Shown here piece after piece: positions 14,501-26,300 of a stretch of 64,000 bases of DNA; positions within the stretch are counted from its first letter, which is position 1; the number at the start of each line of letters is the position of its first letter. The position numbers and the translations under genes were made by a program. This DNA comes from Neelides folsomi (taxonomy: Eukaryota > Arthropoda > Collembola > Neelipleona > Neelidae), in contig JAQGBZ010000070.1 of assembly GCA_034687125.1 (NCBI GenBank), positions 62,001-126,000 on the forward strand. The letters are read 5' to 3'. The notes beneath the pieces were generated by a model that saw only the letters and a program-made list of their open reading frames with translations, was not told the DNA's origin and ran no database searches.

Positions 14501-17500
14501 TTATCTGTGGATTCGCTCGCCTCAGTCGGCAGTAAAGCTAGGCTCCTTTCTTTTTCCAAATGCTCCTCCAGCCAGTTTCCCTTTCCAAAAGACCAGTGAA
14601 AGTAAAAACAGAGGTGCATCCGAGCAAAAGGAACTCGACTTTTTTCTTTCCTATATTATTATACTTCCTTAAGTGCCCAGATAGGATGAGCTCTTATACA
14701 GATATGTAATGAAATATATGCTTATAAAGGACGAGTGTGGAGATAGTACTAAGAAATCGGAGATTTGGTCCTTAGGAGAGGAGAAAATTGAATTCGGAGA
14801 AGGTGGAAGGATAAGTTGGGAGATTTAATTCCATTAGTTCATTAAGTAAGCGGAAGTGAAGAGGAGAAAAGTCAGTCGCGCCTTATTTGTCGAAGAAATC
14901 ATAATCAAGGGGAAAGAAAGGGGAAGGGTCGTCGGTAATAAGGGAATCTCACAAATTCACACATTGAGTCAGTGAGTTATTCCCATTAGGCTCCTTGCGA
15001 TCTCCACTCGTTCCCAACCCGGGAAAGGATTAATGGGGAGAATGGTAGTCTGAGCAGCTGGGGAGGAATGATGGAACTTGGTCTAAGTAGACCATCGAGA
15101 AGTCAGAATCGGCAAAATTTCTGTGATTTAGGAATCGCAGCAGACAACTCGTGGTGTTGGCCTTTATCTGTAAGCCATTATTTCGGGGCGAGCCCATTAA
15201 AATTGACGCCTTCGACTGCCTTGGCATCTTCTCCGGTTTCTTCTCCGCCTCCCTCCTTCGGAGTCCAAATCAGAATCAGGGGCGGCTCATCTCACACTCC
15301 CTCATCATGTCTTTGTCTTCGCAACTGAGCCATAATAAAATCCGTAACTCTTCCCGATCGACTCGGCCCGACGATGATTTGGCTTTATCGCATTTACTTC
15401 AGTGACGAAACAATAAAATTAGTTTATAGCGAGGTGTGTCGGAAGTTTGAACTTTGCTCTGCCGATTAATTGCTCGATATGTTAAACGAAAGATTACGAG
15501 GGAAATTAATCTTAAGAATCCATGAGAAAACCAGCCCCACTTAATTAAATAGAAAATGAAATTTAATGTTGCTTCGACGTCGATGATAATTAATGCGATC
15601 TCCTTATCTTTTTACGGATATTTTGCAGCTTACAAACAAAAATGCTTATCAATAAAACTGAACTAGTTAGAATATCATATTTGTACATAATTTGATAATG
15701 TTGGCTCATAAACCATGGGCTTTATTTTAAACTGTAAGACCATTGAGCATCAAACATTAGTACTTTTTAAGAGTAGTAGGTTATAGAAAAAGTAATCATT
15801 AATCATACAAGTGCTTTGCCTACATTATAAATCATACCAAATAATGTTTGTTTCAGTATTTACTTTAATATTACGATTGACGATTAGACTGGGCTTGAGA
15901 AAATGAGTCATGCTATTAATACTTATCATTTTTAGTGTTTAGAAGAGCCTTGGTCGCTCGAGAGTGAAGGAACAAGGTAAAGAGAGTATAAAGACATACG
16001 TATCAGCACATTAATGTGTCCGGTTATGATAAAGAACAGTAAGAGTAAACTAATGCAGGTGAAGTTTTCTAATCTCCCTTTAATTTTTTTTCACGAGTGA
16101 GTAATGAATGTATTAAGTTAAATGGCGAAATGAGGTTCCTTTTGGTTGTATGGGATTTTTAGGATCTCACAGCTTCGGCCGTTTGGATTGGCCGTCTTCG
16201 TTCTCCATTCGGAGAATGGTAGTTCTACTTTGGCTAAGCTAGCATGACATGAATCATAAGGTGACTGAATAATGGGCGGAGGGCATGGGATTTGCACAAG
16301 TGGAATAGCCAACTTGAAAGGCATCCGAAGTTGTGGAATCAATTTTAACGATCCCATTTCTCATGGAGCACAAGACGGAAATGAAAGTTTGTTCTTCGGC
16401 TCCCATTTGAACTGCGGATGAGGATTGAAGGAGTTTCGAGTGGGGGATATGAAGAAGTCTTTGCCTCAGAGTGGGCAAGAACTTGTGCCCAACTCTTAAC
16501 TTCGCCCTCCATAATTTTCCTCTCATGGCTTACAAATAATACTTTTTCTTCTCAAGATTCGTGCGATTTTTGACGAGTTTCACGGTTAGCCAACGACGAC
16601 GAGCAGAGGGAAGACCCAAAGGGTTCAACAAGAGAGGCATAAGGAAATAAGGGCCAAACCACAAAGTGCTCTCACAGCGTTCCTGTACGGGGCATATAAT
16701 AGTAATTAGAGCTTATATAGAGGCTAATTAGTGGACTCGTGACGGCGTGAAATGTTCATATTCTCTCAATCTCATTCCTCTTCGAGCCAACTGTTTGCCT
16801 TCGCCGTCACTCAATCACTCATCCTACTCATCTCCCTTCTCAAAAGACTTCTCACAGAGGACATGGCTTCAAATAAACTTACATAGCAATTCTCCTCGGA
16901 GCCGACGACGACAACTTCCAGTCAAGAACAACCCAGACATCTCATCATCAACTCCAAGCCAGGAAGGATGGACTTTTATAATAATACATATTCAGTGTGC
17001 GAAATCGTTGAGTGGCCAACCAAGACGGAGGAATATTCATTCTCGTTGTATTTTACTTCCATTATCATTAACTCCTAACTCCGTTTCGAGCCATTTCTTC
17101 CCCATTCATATTTCACACTGGTAAGGGTTTGGAAGTGAAGGATGGACACATTATGCTTTTACTCCTTTACAAAGAACGTAGTAGATTCGAAACGGCTCCT
17201 TGCATTCTCATAGACTCTTCATAGTGAGGTTTGAAATCAGAATTATTAGGCTTCTCCTGATGCTTCAATGCCCATGGGATGACGAAGGAGGAATCCCTCA
17301 CTCACTTGTCACATCATTAATACTTACAACTCCGGACCATTAGGGAAGATTTCACCTTTAATGCATTTATATGGAGTAGCGAAAGGTTGACTTTGGTAGC
17401 CTTGGGTAGGTAGTAGTGAAAATAAGAATGGAATCAAGCCCATTTGTCTCCGAGAGAATCTATTGATTTGGTTCCATACTCCATTTCCTACCTAGCTTCT

Positions 17501-19446
17501 CCCGGCTTCCTCGACCCCCTTCGGAGGAGAGTAAAACTCACTTAAAAGTTTACAATGAGCCTTGGACCCCCGTCCAGCCCTTATTTAACACCCTTTAGAA
17601 CTAATTTATACTCGATTTATGATTTTTAAACTAATAAGTGGGTTCTCCAATTCTACTAAATCGACTCAGGGGGCCACTTGCCGACAACAAAAAATTTTAT
17701 TTCCCAACCCTCAAGTGCCTCTCTTTTCCGGCTGAGTATGTATGAAGTTTTGAGTCGGCCACTCTTGGCCCTATCACCACCATTCACTCAATGATTGTTC
17801 TTTCCATACCATTTCCGCCTTGTTTGCGGCTTTATTAACCTCATTTGTCATTCCGAATACCAATTGTTACAAAAGACGTAGAATCAATCTCTTTAATTAC
17901 AAAACCATTACTCTTCCACTTTTAATCTCATACAAAGGAACTTGCTCCACTTCCTCTCAACGAGATTCCTAATTCGGACTGAGTAATCTAACTCAATGTT
18001 GTTTTATTCATTTACTAAACCTTAGCTAAGTTACTGTTTTTTATGTTTAATTCCTGTGAGAGTAAATTAATTTAACAATGACTTCATAAAACTAAAACTA
18101 AAATCAGTTACCTACTTATAGTATTCCAATACCTATCAGTATAATTCGAATTTATCTAACATTATTATACTTATATCATAGAGATAATTTTGGGATATTT
18201 GGCAATTAATTATCCTAAGTATATACATTACGCTAATATAAACTACGATTGATCAAAGTTGTTTATAGTGGAAAGTGAAACCTTAAAGTTGGGTGCGGGC
18301 TTACTCAACTTGTGAATGGCATGGGGAGGAATTGGAGAGAACTGTATTTTATTGCAAATTCGCGAACCCTTTTTGGTAGCCATCTACCGAAATCTGACTT
18401 CACTTTTTATCAAATTTTATAGTCGGCATTTTACATTATTGCATTGTTAGCAAAAACATTGGTCATCTTAAAACAAGCATACAGGTAAATTATAGGTAGA
18501 AATACTAGTATACGAATAATGTGTGTGTATTAGTATATCAATATCGTATTTATGCATAGAGCTACTTATTTGTATGCCTATGTAATGGCCAATGCCAAAA
18601 GTTTTTAGATGAAGTTGAAGTATAATGCTTTATAAATTATTTTCTATATCATTTAGTATCGTATATGGTATTGTTTGGAACTTATTTAAACATCAGTACA
18701 TTTATACATACCAGATGCATACTGAATATCCTAGTTAATAGAAATCATACGTATATAAATAGCTATACTACCGTACTCAAATAAATTTATATTATTTATA
18801 TTACCTACCTACATAATTATATTTGTGTATATTGTATATAATTCGGTTCGTTCAAATAATATAATCATTCAATAACAGACATTGTTTCAAAGATACTATT
18901 TTAAGGAACAGACTAACTTTAAACAAAATTAGAATGCAGTTGAAATTGGATGTTATTTACTTATGATTATTATTCGATTATTCATTTCTTATAAGTAATA
19001 TATTAAATTATGTAATAGAGATGATTACAATAAGTGTATTATAATTACATTTAATAATGCTATTGTGGTTCACGGAATACTATACATTTATTACAGTAAA
19101 TATTCATTATTTAACATGTTTACACATGACGCATGAATATGTCGAAGAAACTGCGTTTAAAATTCATTTTAATAGTGTTTATATTTACCTTCAATAATGT
19201 GGAATTGTGGAGTGATATCATTTGAAAGATAAATAATTCTTTATTTAAATAATTTTCATCAGACGCTACGAAGTGTTTGCCCAAGGCAAATCAACTGTTT
19301 TTTACATTTTATATAAGAATATATATGAAAATGGTTAAAATATTATTTTGATTGCATTCAATTATAGGTTTGATTAGGGAGAAGTAATGTCTAAACGAAT
19401 GATAAAATATGATGTTTTTTATAGAGATTAATATATTTTATTATCG
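2541..19446. other. Long gene-poor noncoding region (left part)
   Basis: About 17 kb in which I see no conserved coding sequence. Open frames up to about 140 codons occur on both strands, but none joins to another across good splice sites, and most are rich in the Ser/Pro/Arg/Leu expected from translated CT- or GA-skewed DNA. Composition alternates between GAGGAG/CTCCTC-rich stretches and very AT-rich patches, notably about 13.4-14.2 kb, 15.6-15.9 kb and 18.0-19.4 kb. If the exon at 2139-2540 belongs to a minus-strand gene, this lies 5' of it and could be intron or upstream regulatory DNA (inference). Confidence 0.45.
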
Positions 19447-19454
19447 CCTATTAC
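19447..19454. repeat. Left target-site duplication of the hAT element
   Basis: The eight bases CCTATTAC just outside the left terminal repeat match TTTATTAC at 20385-20392 at six of eight positions. Eight-base duplications are the hallmark of hAT insertions. The two mismatches suggest an insertion old enough to have mutated. Confidence 0.6.
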
Positions 19455-19474
19455 TAGGGCCCGGATTTCTATTT
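19455..19474 (+). repeat. Left terminal inverted repeat of the hAT element
   Basis: Twenty bases matching the reverse complement of 20365-20384 except at a few positions: the first base and two transitions inside. The GGGCCC core is shared by both ends. Confidence 0.8.
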
Positions 19475-19603
19475 AAAATATTTTTAACCGTACATATTAG
19501 AAAGCCAAAATTTTGGCTACCCGCTTTTCATATATATGGAAGCTTATAGAGACAAAATATTTTAAAATAAAAAAAATATTTGGGTTTTTAGTAAATTAAT
19601 TTT

Positions 19604-19621
19604 AATATTTACGTAAATATT
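19604..19621. repeat. Left subterminal palindrome of the hAT element
   Basis: AATATTTACGTAAATATT is a perfect 18-base palindrome about 150 bp inside the left end. The same 18 bases recur near the right end. Subterminal repeats in hAT elements commonly bind transposase; that role here is inference. Confidence 0.75.
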
Positions 19622-19797
19622 ATGTTTTTATATAAATATTTAGCCATTTTAATGTTCTAAAGGTGCTTTTAAACATCATGTTTACATATTAAATGTACTG
19701 TAAATGTAAGAATATTGTAAAATTTAGATTAGCTCCTAGCATTAATATGAGCCTAATCAATGAAACAAAGCACTAACAAGAAAAGTGGGAAATATAA

Positions 19798-20229
19798 ATG
19801 TTGAGACGCTTTAAAAAACATCTAAAACTTCATTTTTATAAAAGAGTCATTACTATGTTAGAAACACGTAATATGAGTTTGATTGATAGTTTGGCTATAT
19901 TATCAAATGTTGAAAAGAATTTAAACTCAATTGATGACCAAATTGGAAAAGTAGTTTCTGAGAAGTTTAATATGGTGATTTCAAAAAATTCCGATCTCGA
20001 GACATTGAAAAATATTGCCGCCATTCACAGTGGAACAGGAATTACAAGTGAAACACCGATGGACCCAGCAAGGATACTCGCATTCAAATTTGTCCCAATT
20101 ACATCTGTTGAATTTGAACGAAGTTTCAGTATGTTTAAAGCCATTTTAAGAGATAACAGAACGAGTTTCACATTTAATAATCTTGAAATGCTACTCTTGT
20201 CACACTCTGCAATGCCAACTAAACTTTAA
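19798..20229 (+). pseudogene. hAT transposase C-terminal dimerisation fragment (143 aa, open frame)
   Basis: The frame runs from ATG at 19798 to TAA at 20229, and a stop codon directly precedes the ATG, so it cannot extend upstream. Residues about 90-140 carry the hAT C-terminal dimerisation signature: FKFVPITSVEFERSFSMFKAIL, then DNRTSFTFNNLEMLLLSH. In known transposases this region holds the C-terminal catalytic glutamate area and mediates oligomerisation. The first 80 or so residues are a Lys-rich, helical-looking segment with no recognised domain. The BED finger and the two catalytic aspartates are missing, so it is a remnant with respect to transposition, yet the frame carries no internal stop. 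It could be a fragment that has not yet decayed, or a short protein that pairs with full-length transposase; nothing here shows it is expressed. Confidence 0.8.
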
Positions 20230-20297
20230 ATTGTCATTTTAAGGGAAATAAATGAGATATTAATAAAATTCTTTTTTATATTTATTTATATTTAAGT

Positions 20298-20317
20298 AAA
20301 TATTTACGTAAATATTT
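20298..20317. repeat. Right subterminal palindrome of the hAT element
   Basis: AAATATTTACGTAAATATTT is a perfect 20-base palindrome about 70 bp inside the right end. It contains the same 18-base palindrome found at 19604-19621. Confidence 0.75.
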
Positions 20318-20364
20318 CGGCGTTTTTTAGAAAATGGATAAATAAATATATTTAAGATTTTAGA

Positions 20365-20384
20365 AAATAAAAATCTGGGCCCTG
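20365..20384 (-). repeat. Right terminal inverted repeat of the hAT element
   Basis: Read on the minus strand it begins CAGGGCCCAGATTT, the canonical hAT-type end, and pairs with 19455-19474. Confidence 0.8.
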
Positions 20385-20392
20385 TTTATTAC
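20385..20392. repeat. Right target-site duplication of the hAT element
   Basis: TTTATTAC follows the right terminal repeat and matches the left flank CCTATTAC at six of eight bases. Confidence 0.6.
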
Positions 20393-23300
20393 ATTATGAC
20401 AATATATTAAAAATCCGATGATTCAATATTATGGCTAATGTTATGATACAGGAGATAAAATAAATAAATAAGGATTAACTTTGAGAATTGTTATGAGCCA
20501 TCATCAATAAATTTAGATTTCCTGAACTTTAGACTACAGATCAAATACGTGTTTTCATAAAAACCTTATAACTTTTTTGTACGTATCATTTCCAATTATT
20601 TATCTTTTACCTTTGACAATGAGATCATTTATTTTAAGTATAATTTAATAAGCACTTAGCTTAGGAAGGAAATATTTATATTTCAATCATTTTATTAGCC
20701 CTCAATTCAAAACAAATTCAAAATGAAAAGTGTGGATTCATCAGATATTAATTCTCACTCACCCATTAAACAATATAAAGTACGAAAGGATTTATATTTA
20801 TTATATTTCTAATAAATAAATAAATAAGTTGACTTATTTTAATTCTACCAATAATTAGTTTAATTAGAAATGAAATTAACTTAAATATATAATAAAATCG
20901 GTGCTGTGAAGAGAAGTTGAAATTGTTCATTTGAGCTTCTTTTTACTTCCTTTCCCCTTAAGTAGATCAGAGGAAAAGTTAATGAAGTAAATGAAGTAGA
21001 GCTGAGGCATGTTCTTGAATTCGTAAAGCCTTATTATTAACTAAAGGGGCTTCGAGTTAATATCATTCCGTACAATGAGTATAAATGGAGTCTCTCGCTT
21101 TGAGAGCTTCAGCTTATTCAGCAGAGTAAAGTCAAGTCTCATACATTCCGGAGAGAAATTCTACAAATTAGCGAAGAGAAAATCAGTGCAAAGAAGAAGA
21201 CCTCCTTTATGTGTTCTCTTGGGCTCTAATAAGGAATGAGAGGCAAAGTGCTTCGAACTTCACAATTTCCCTCACTGTGCCTGCTTGGTTCTAAATGAGA
21301 ATATTTCTGCCCTCATATACAAGTAAAGTATGGTATGATTATATAACATTGATATTGGAGCCTTTATTGCCCAACTCACACATTTCCTACCGAACCTCTT
21401 GTATAAAATATCAAAGTTAGACTCGGGAATACTCTATCAATGTCTTTAATTTAACCCAACTCCCTCGACAACTTTCCCCATTTTATAGGTAGTAAATACC
21501 ATTCTAATGACATGAGAAGAAAACATAGTTCTACATGAAATTCATTAAATTCATGAAATACACGTTGTTTTCACAAGCATACCAAGAAAGTAGCTCTTAA
21601 ATTACGTCCACACAACGCATTCACATTATTACTTATTTAATTAAATAAATTTTCCAGACGAATACAATAAGAAAAATTTGGCTCAAGGAATAATCATTCA
21701 ATTAAATATTTCATTTGGGCTTTAATCAAGGACTTTTGGTTTTTTATTTCGCATTTGTTATTATGTCAATTGAGTAATAATTATGATTCTTTTATTCAAT
21801 TGAAAATATTAATCATTATAATTGTCATTACTTAAAATGAATGAAAATATTTAGTAGCTTGGTAGTTGAAGATATCATTCAAGTTTAATGCAGGCTAAAG
21901 CTGTTATTAATTGACTCCAGCTGCGGAATCAATAGATCCCCATCTTGACTCTTCCTTTTCCCCGGATTTTCGATTTTGCTGCCTTAATTCTATCAATAAT
22001 TACTAGCATGGGCTGGTCTTTTAGCGGATATACACTGTATGTGTATAAGCCCCCCTCGATAAATAAAGAAGAAAATATGCGGGCATCCTATTAGTATTAG
22101 TAGACTTTCCATATCGGCCCTCGAATCGGAGGGAGACAAAGAAGGCTCAACTCACTCAGTTGCTATTCCCGACCCTCCTGAGATTCTCTCTCGAAGAGAG
22201 GAGGAAAAGGGAATCAATTACGCTAAGAAGATTATAAAGGCTGTCGACTTGACTGAGGCAGAGCCGGGCCAAAAGGCACTCCGCGTTTTCACTCTCTCCA
22301 ATATTACGTCTTATTTCTCTCATTTATTTCCTCGCACTCAAATAAACTTTTATTTCATTATTTTCTCTTTCTTATTTTCTCTTTATTTTTTCTATTATAA
22401 CTTTTTTCTAATAAATGTATTGTATATTATACAAGATAAAATAATCAATTCTTAATATCGTTTTAATTTAAAATAATTTATCGTTAATTTAGATTATTGG
22501 TTCAGATTGGATTTATGTAAATATAAAAATTCATTAATATTTATTTATTAATTGCTCATTTAAAATTTTTTTTAATTTATAATTATAGTTTGAGTAAAGT
22601 TTTTATGAAGATTGTTGTAATGATCTGATTTTTTTGAGAAAATAATATGCCGATTTGAGTTTGGATTTGGAAGTAGGTATCTGTAAATAAGAGAAGTGTG
22701 ACCGCAGAGTCGATCGATCTCCCAAATGTCCCTTTGTTTTGCGTCATCATCTCCGAGATCATTCATTTCATTCCTCATTCAACTTTCCATAAGTCATCAT
22801 GAATATGAGGGCTTCGGACACTTTTGCTCAGGAGCAACAACTCCTCGTGAGGGCCTTTATTCCCCACGATTCCATTAGCAGAAAGAGAATTTCGTGGGTT
22901 AAGGTCCTCTCCCAGTATTACAATGTGTGTTGGAGGTGGCTATAAAGGAGTCAGCTTTATGTTTTATCATCTCATTTCCACAAGGGACATAAAGGAACAT
23001 CATTTATAATAAAGGCCCTTCGCTCTCACGAATTTCCTTATGGAAGAAGGCAATTTCTGCGCTTAGACTTGCATGAGATCTTCGCTCCCTACCTCGCTGG
23101 TCCTTCTTGATTGCATTTTTGATGGATATTAAGATCCCTTCCTATTGATGGAAATAAATGAAAGGGAAACGACCACTCTGTATATGGATATACTATATTC
23201 CATCTTCAATGGGCAAATTGAGGAATTTATATCACTTCCCTGTCCAATTCTCTCTTTCTATAACATTATATTATTACTTAACTTGCCCTATATCTCTCAC

Positions 23301-26300
23301 GAGCAAATAACATAGCTTTTACATTAAAGAAAAGATGAATTTATTTCATTTCCCTCACTCAAATATCTCGGCATGAAACCCCGAGTTGAATTTTTTATTC
23401 GTCGGAGAATAAATAAGCCCACTTAAGCGTGAATTACTGAATAATGTCTCATTTCTTTGATAAATGATGATGATTGCGATGCTGGTTCAACCAATGGATC
23501 TGTAATATTTGACATGCAAGGATAAAGATAAAAAAGTCTTACAAGATGTTTCTGGGCCGCCCTCGTCTCTCCATTCTGATTGATCCTTGATACCGATGAA
23601 GGAGACTCGGTGGCGAAAGTGAATCTGAAATATGATGATGCTTGTGGAGAGCCAGCTTGCCGTCAAAATTAAATAATGCTGCAAATAATAATAAAACAAA
23701 CAAAATTCAAACAATATTCAAACCTAATCAAAATAAATGATTTATTCAAAAATATTTGTAAAATAAAGCTTTTTAAAATGACAAATATTCATAAATAAAG
23801 GAAATTATTCAAAAGACGCCAAAGAAAAAAAAGGAAAAAAGAAAAGAATTGATTCTTTGATTGATTGTTAAAAGTAGAAATACTTGAGAATCTGAGAACA
23901 CCAAGAAAAGAATGAATGAAATCAAAATCAAGTTTGTAAACCATTAAAATACATATGAGGAGTATGCTTAATGAATGGAGATTTCAAATGCGATACGATA
24001 ATATGAAGAAAAAAAGGTATCATCCTGTTCATTTTAAAAAGATGGTCATAAATGTAGTGACGATGGTTGAAGTGAAGCATTAATGTTTTTGTTTTATTAT
24101 TTTTTGTTTCTTCCATTTCCGTCGATCCCTTCTTCATCCCTCGTTCAGACAAAAATATATTTAGAGGTTTTAAATATATTTTTAAGTAGATCCCTTAGAT
24201 ATTTTTGGAAAGGTTGTGGGATCCCTCAAAGGGAACTTCTTGACCTACTTCTAACGTATTCATTTCCAGGACTAATACCCCTGAAAACAGAGGATGAACT
24301 TGAGGTTTTTTTATTCTTTGGCCAGGTGAATATATGCATTCTCGGTATGCATTGAAGGAGTTTATGTGAGTACTTATTTGAGCTGTGTGAGATAGGTCAG
24401 TTGCGATAAGGAACCTTTTCTCTCAACCTACTCGAGTAAAAAGGAGTTCAATTTTCCCTTTTAAACGAGGAATTGAGAAAAACTCGCACTTATCCATATC
24501 CTTTCAATTGAAGCATAAAATGGACCCTTGGAAATCCTGTGTATAGCCAGCGATAAGGACTTTTATACGGGGCTCTATAAGATTCTTTCTTTTACCGATT
24601 ATATATTAGGTAGGGACTCGTTAATTGCATAACAGACACACCTTCGGACGCATCCGGCCGCCTCATCATCGTCAGGTCTGGTGAATCCGTAGAAGAAAAA
24701 CGAACATTCTAACCCTATTAATCACTTAGGCTTCTCTCTCGAACAACATGAGAGAACAAGTATATTTATTTTGTTTGTGAGCCGAGAAAAGCTCTCTTCC
24801 GGCCCCATCGGCACCAACCCCGCTTACCTGTCTCATTTGCATTCGGTGGTCCTTCGCCGGCAGACCTTCGTCTTTTTCACACCAACCTCGGTTCCCCCAA
24901 TTTCCCTCCTGCATACATTACCACTGCATTACCACCAACCCACGCACTACATTATTATGCTCTGGAAATTGTATCCAATAAACCTCATAAATATTTACTT
25001 TCCTCTTTTGTATTCTTTGGGCATAAATTACATCCACCTCGGATTCCTTGTCAGAACTGACCAAGAACTTCTACATTCTTCACAACATCCCTTGTTCAGC
25101 TCTCGAATAGTTTTACATAAAATGTTTTCACAATATTAAGAAAAGGATTTCTCTAAATTTCATAAATAGCAATCTAAAATAAAATAAAGAAACACTTCCC
25201 TTTGAGAAAAACAAAAATAACAATTAATTAATGTCAAGTAAAATTGATTTTATGGTTATTTTATAGTTTTAAATACTTAGGTATACGGGAGTAAATGTTA
25301 GTTTTAAATGAATAACGATACAGATAATTTATTCAAGCATGAAGAAAGGGAATAAAATTGAATATCTACGCTTTAACTGAATGTGTGTATTCTTGAGCAG
25401 GATCGACGGGGTTTAAGGCAAACGAAGGGAAAGTTAATTAAATGTAAATGAAAAACAGGGAAGGTAAACTTGGAGCTCTTGAAGACAACCCGAAGGAACT
25501 TGAGCAAGGTCAGGTTTAAGGGCAGTTTGTCTACTAAACGTGAGCTTCCCTGATTAATCCTAATAAATTATGCATGCAAAGGGTGTTACTGTGAGCAAGG
25601 CACAACTTTTATCTTCTAAGACCTTGGAATTATGTTAATTAATGAATTCTGTTGCTTGTTCCAGGGGACCCTTTTTCATTTTTTGTGGTCCTTATAACTA
25701 AAAGCATGTTTATTACAAAAAACGAAGTTTCTTTGTTTTCATTTATAAAATACGTTGGTAAATAAGTAACATACCTTGTATTAACATTTTAATAATTATT
25801 AAGTTGAATGTAGTAATGGGTTGAATCGTATTTTTTAAAACAATCGCGTTACGAATAATTTATCGATAGTTAAACTTATTAAATGTAAAATAAATATAAA
25901 GTAAACTATATTTTTATAATACCTTTTTGATGAATAAGCCAAATTGAAGTGAAAAAACATATTAAGGTAATATGGCACGAGTATAATGGATTAAAAGTAA
26001 ATTTTCCATTCTTCATGTTAGTTCCTGAAGAAATGAAGGTTCTTTTTGTTTCTGGATTGATACTAAAATACTCGTATATTGTATTACTAACAATATGTAA
26101 TGCATATATCGGTAAATCAAGATATAGTTTTTGTGTTCTTATTCGAAGTGCCCATTTCCTTATTCAATCTAATATATTGTTTTGGAGAGTGTTGGGTAGC
26201 ATGGGGAGGATTACAATTTGTCAACGCCGTTTGTTATTCTCTTGAGTGAGGGTGAAAGAGCGGAGCGAGCGGCGAGGCAGAAAGAAGAACCGATTTATAT

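Larger units (their letters stand above)
19455..20384 (+). mobile_element. Short hAT-superfamily DNA transposon, internally deleted
   Basis: A 930-bp element. Its ends are imperfect terminal inverted repeats: the left reads TAGGGCCCGGATTTCTATTT and the right, on the reverse strand, CAGGGCCCAGATTTTTATTT. They are flanked by an imperfect 8-bp duplication (19447-19454 and 20385-20392). CAGGG-type ends with 8-bp duplications are typical of hAT elements. Inside is one 143-codon frame holding only the C-terminal hAT dimerisation region. The BED zinc finger and catalytic core of a full transposase (usually 600 or more residues) are absent, so the element cannot encode its own transposition. Palindromes sit near both ends. 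The left TIR has T where C is expected in the first base, probably a point mutation. Confidence 0.85.

Noticed and set aside
15030-17124. Several overlapping frames of 60-125 codons on both strands
   Set aside because: Overlap in opposite strands with no dominant frame indicates composition rather than genes.
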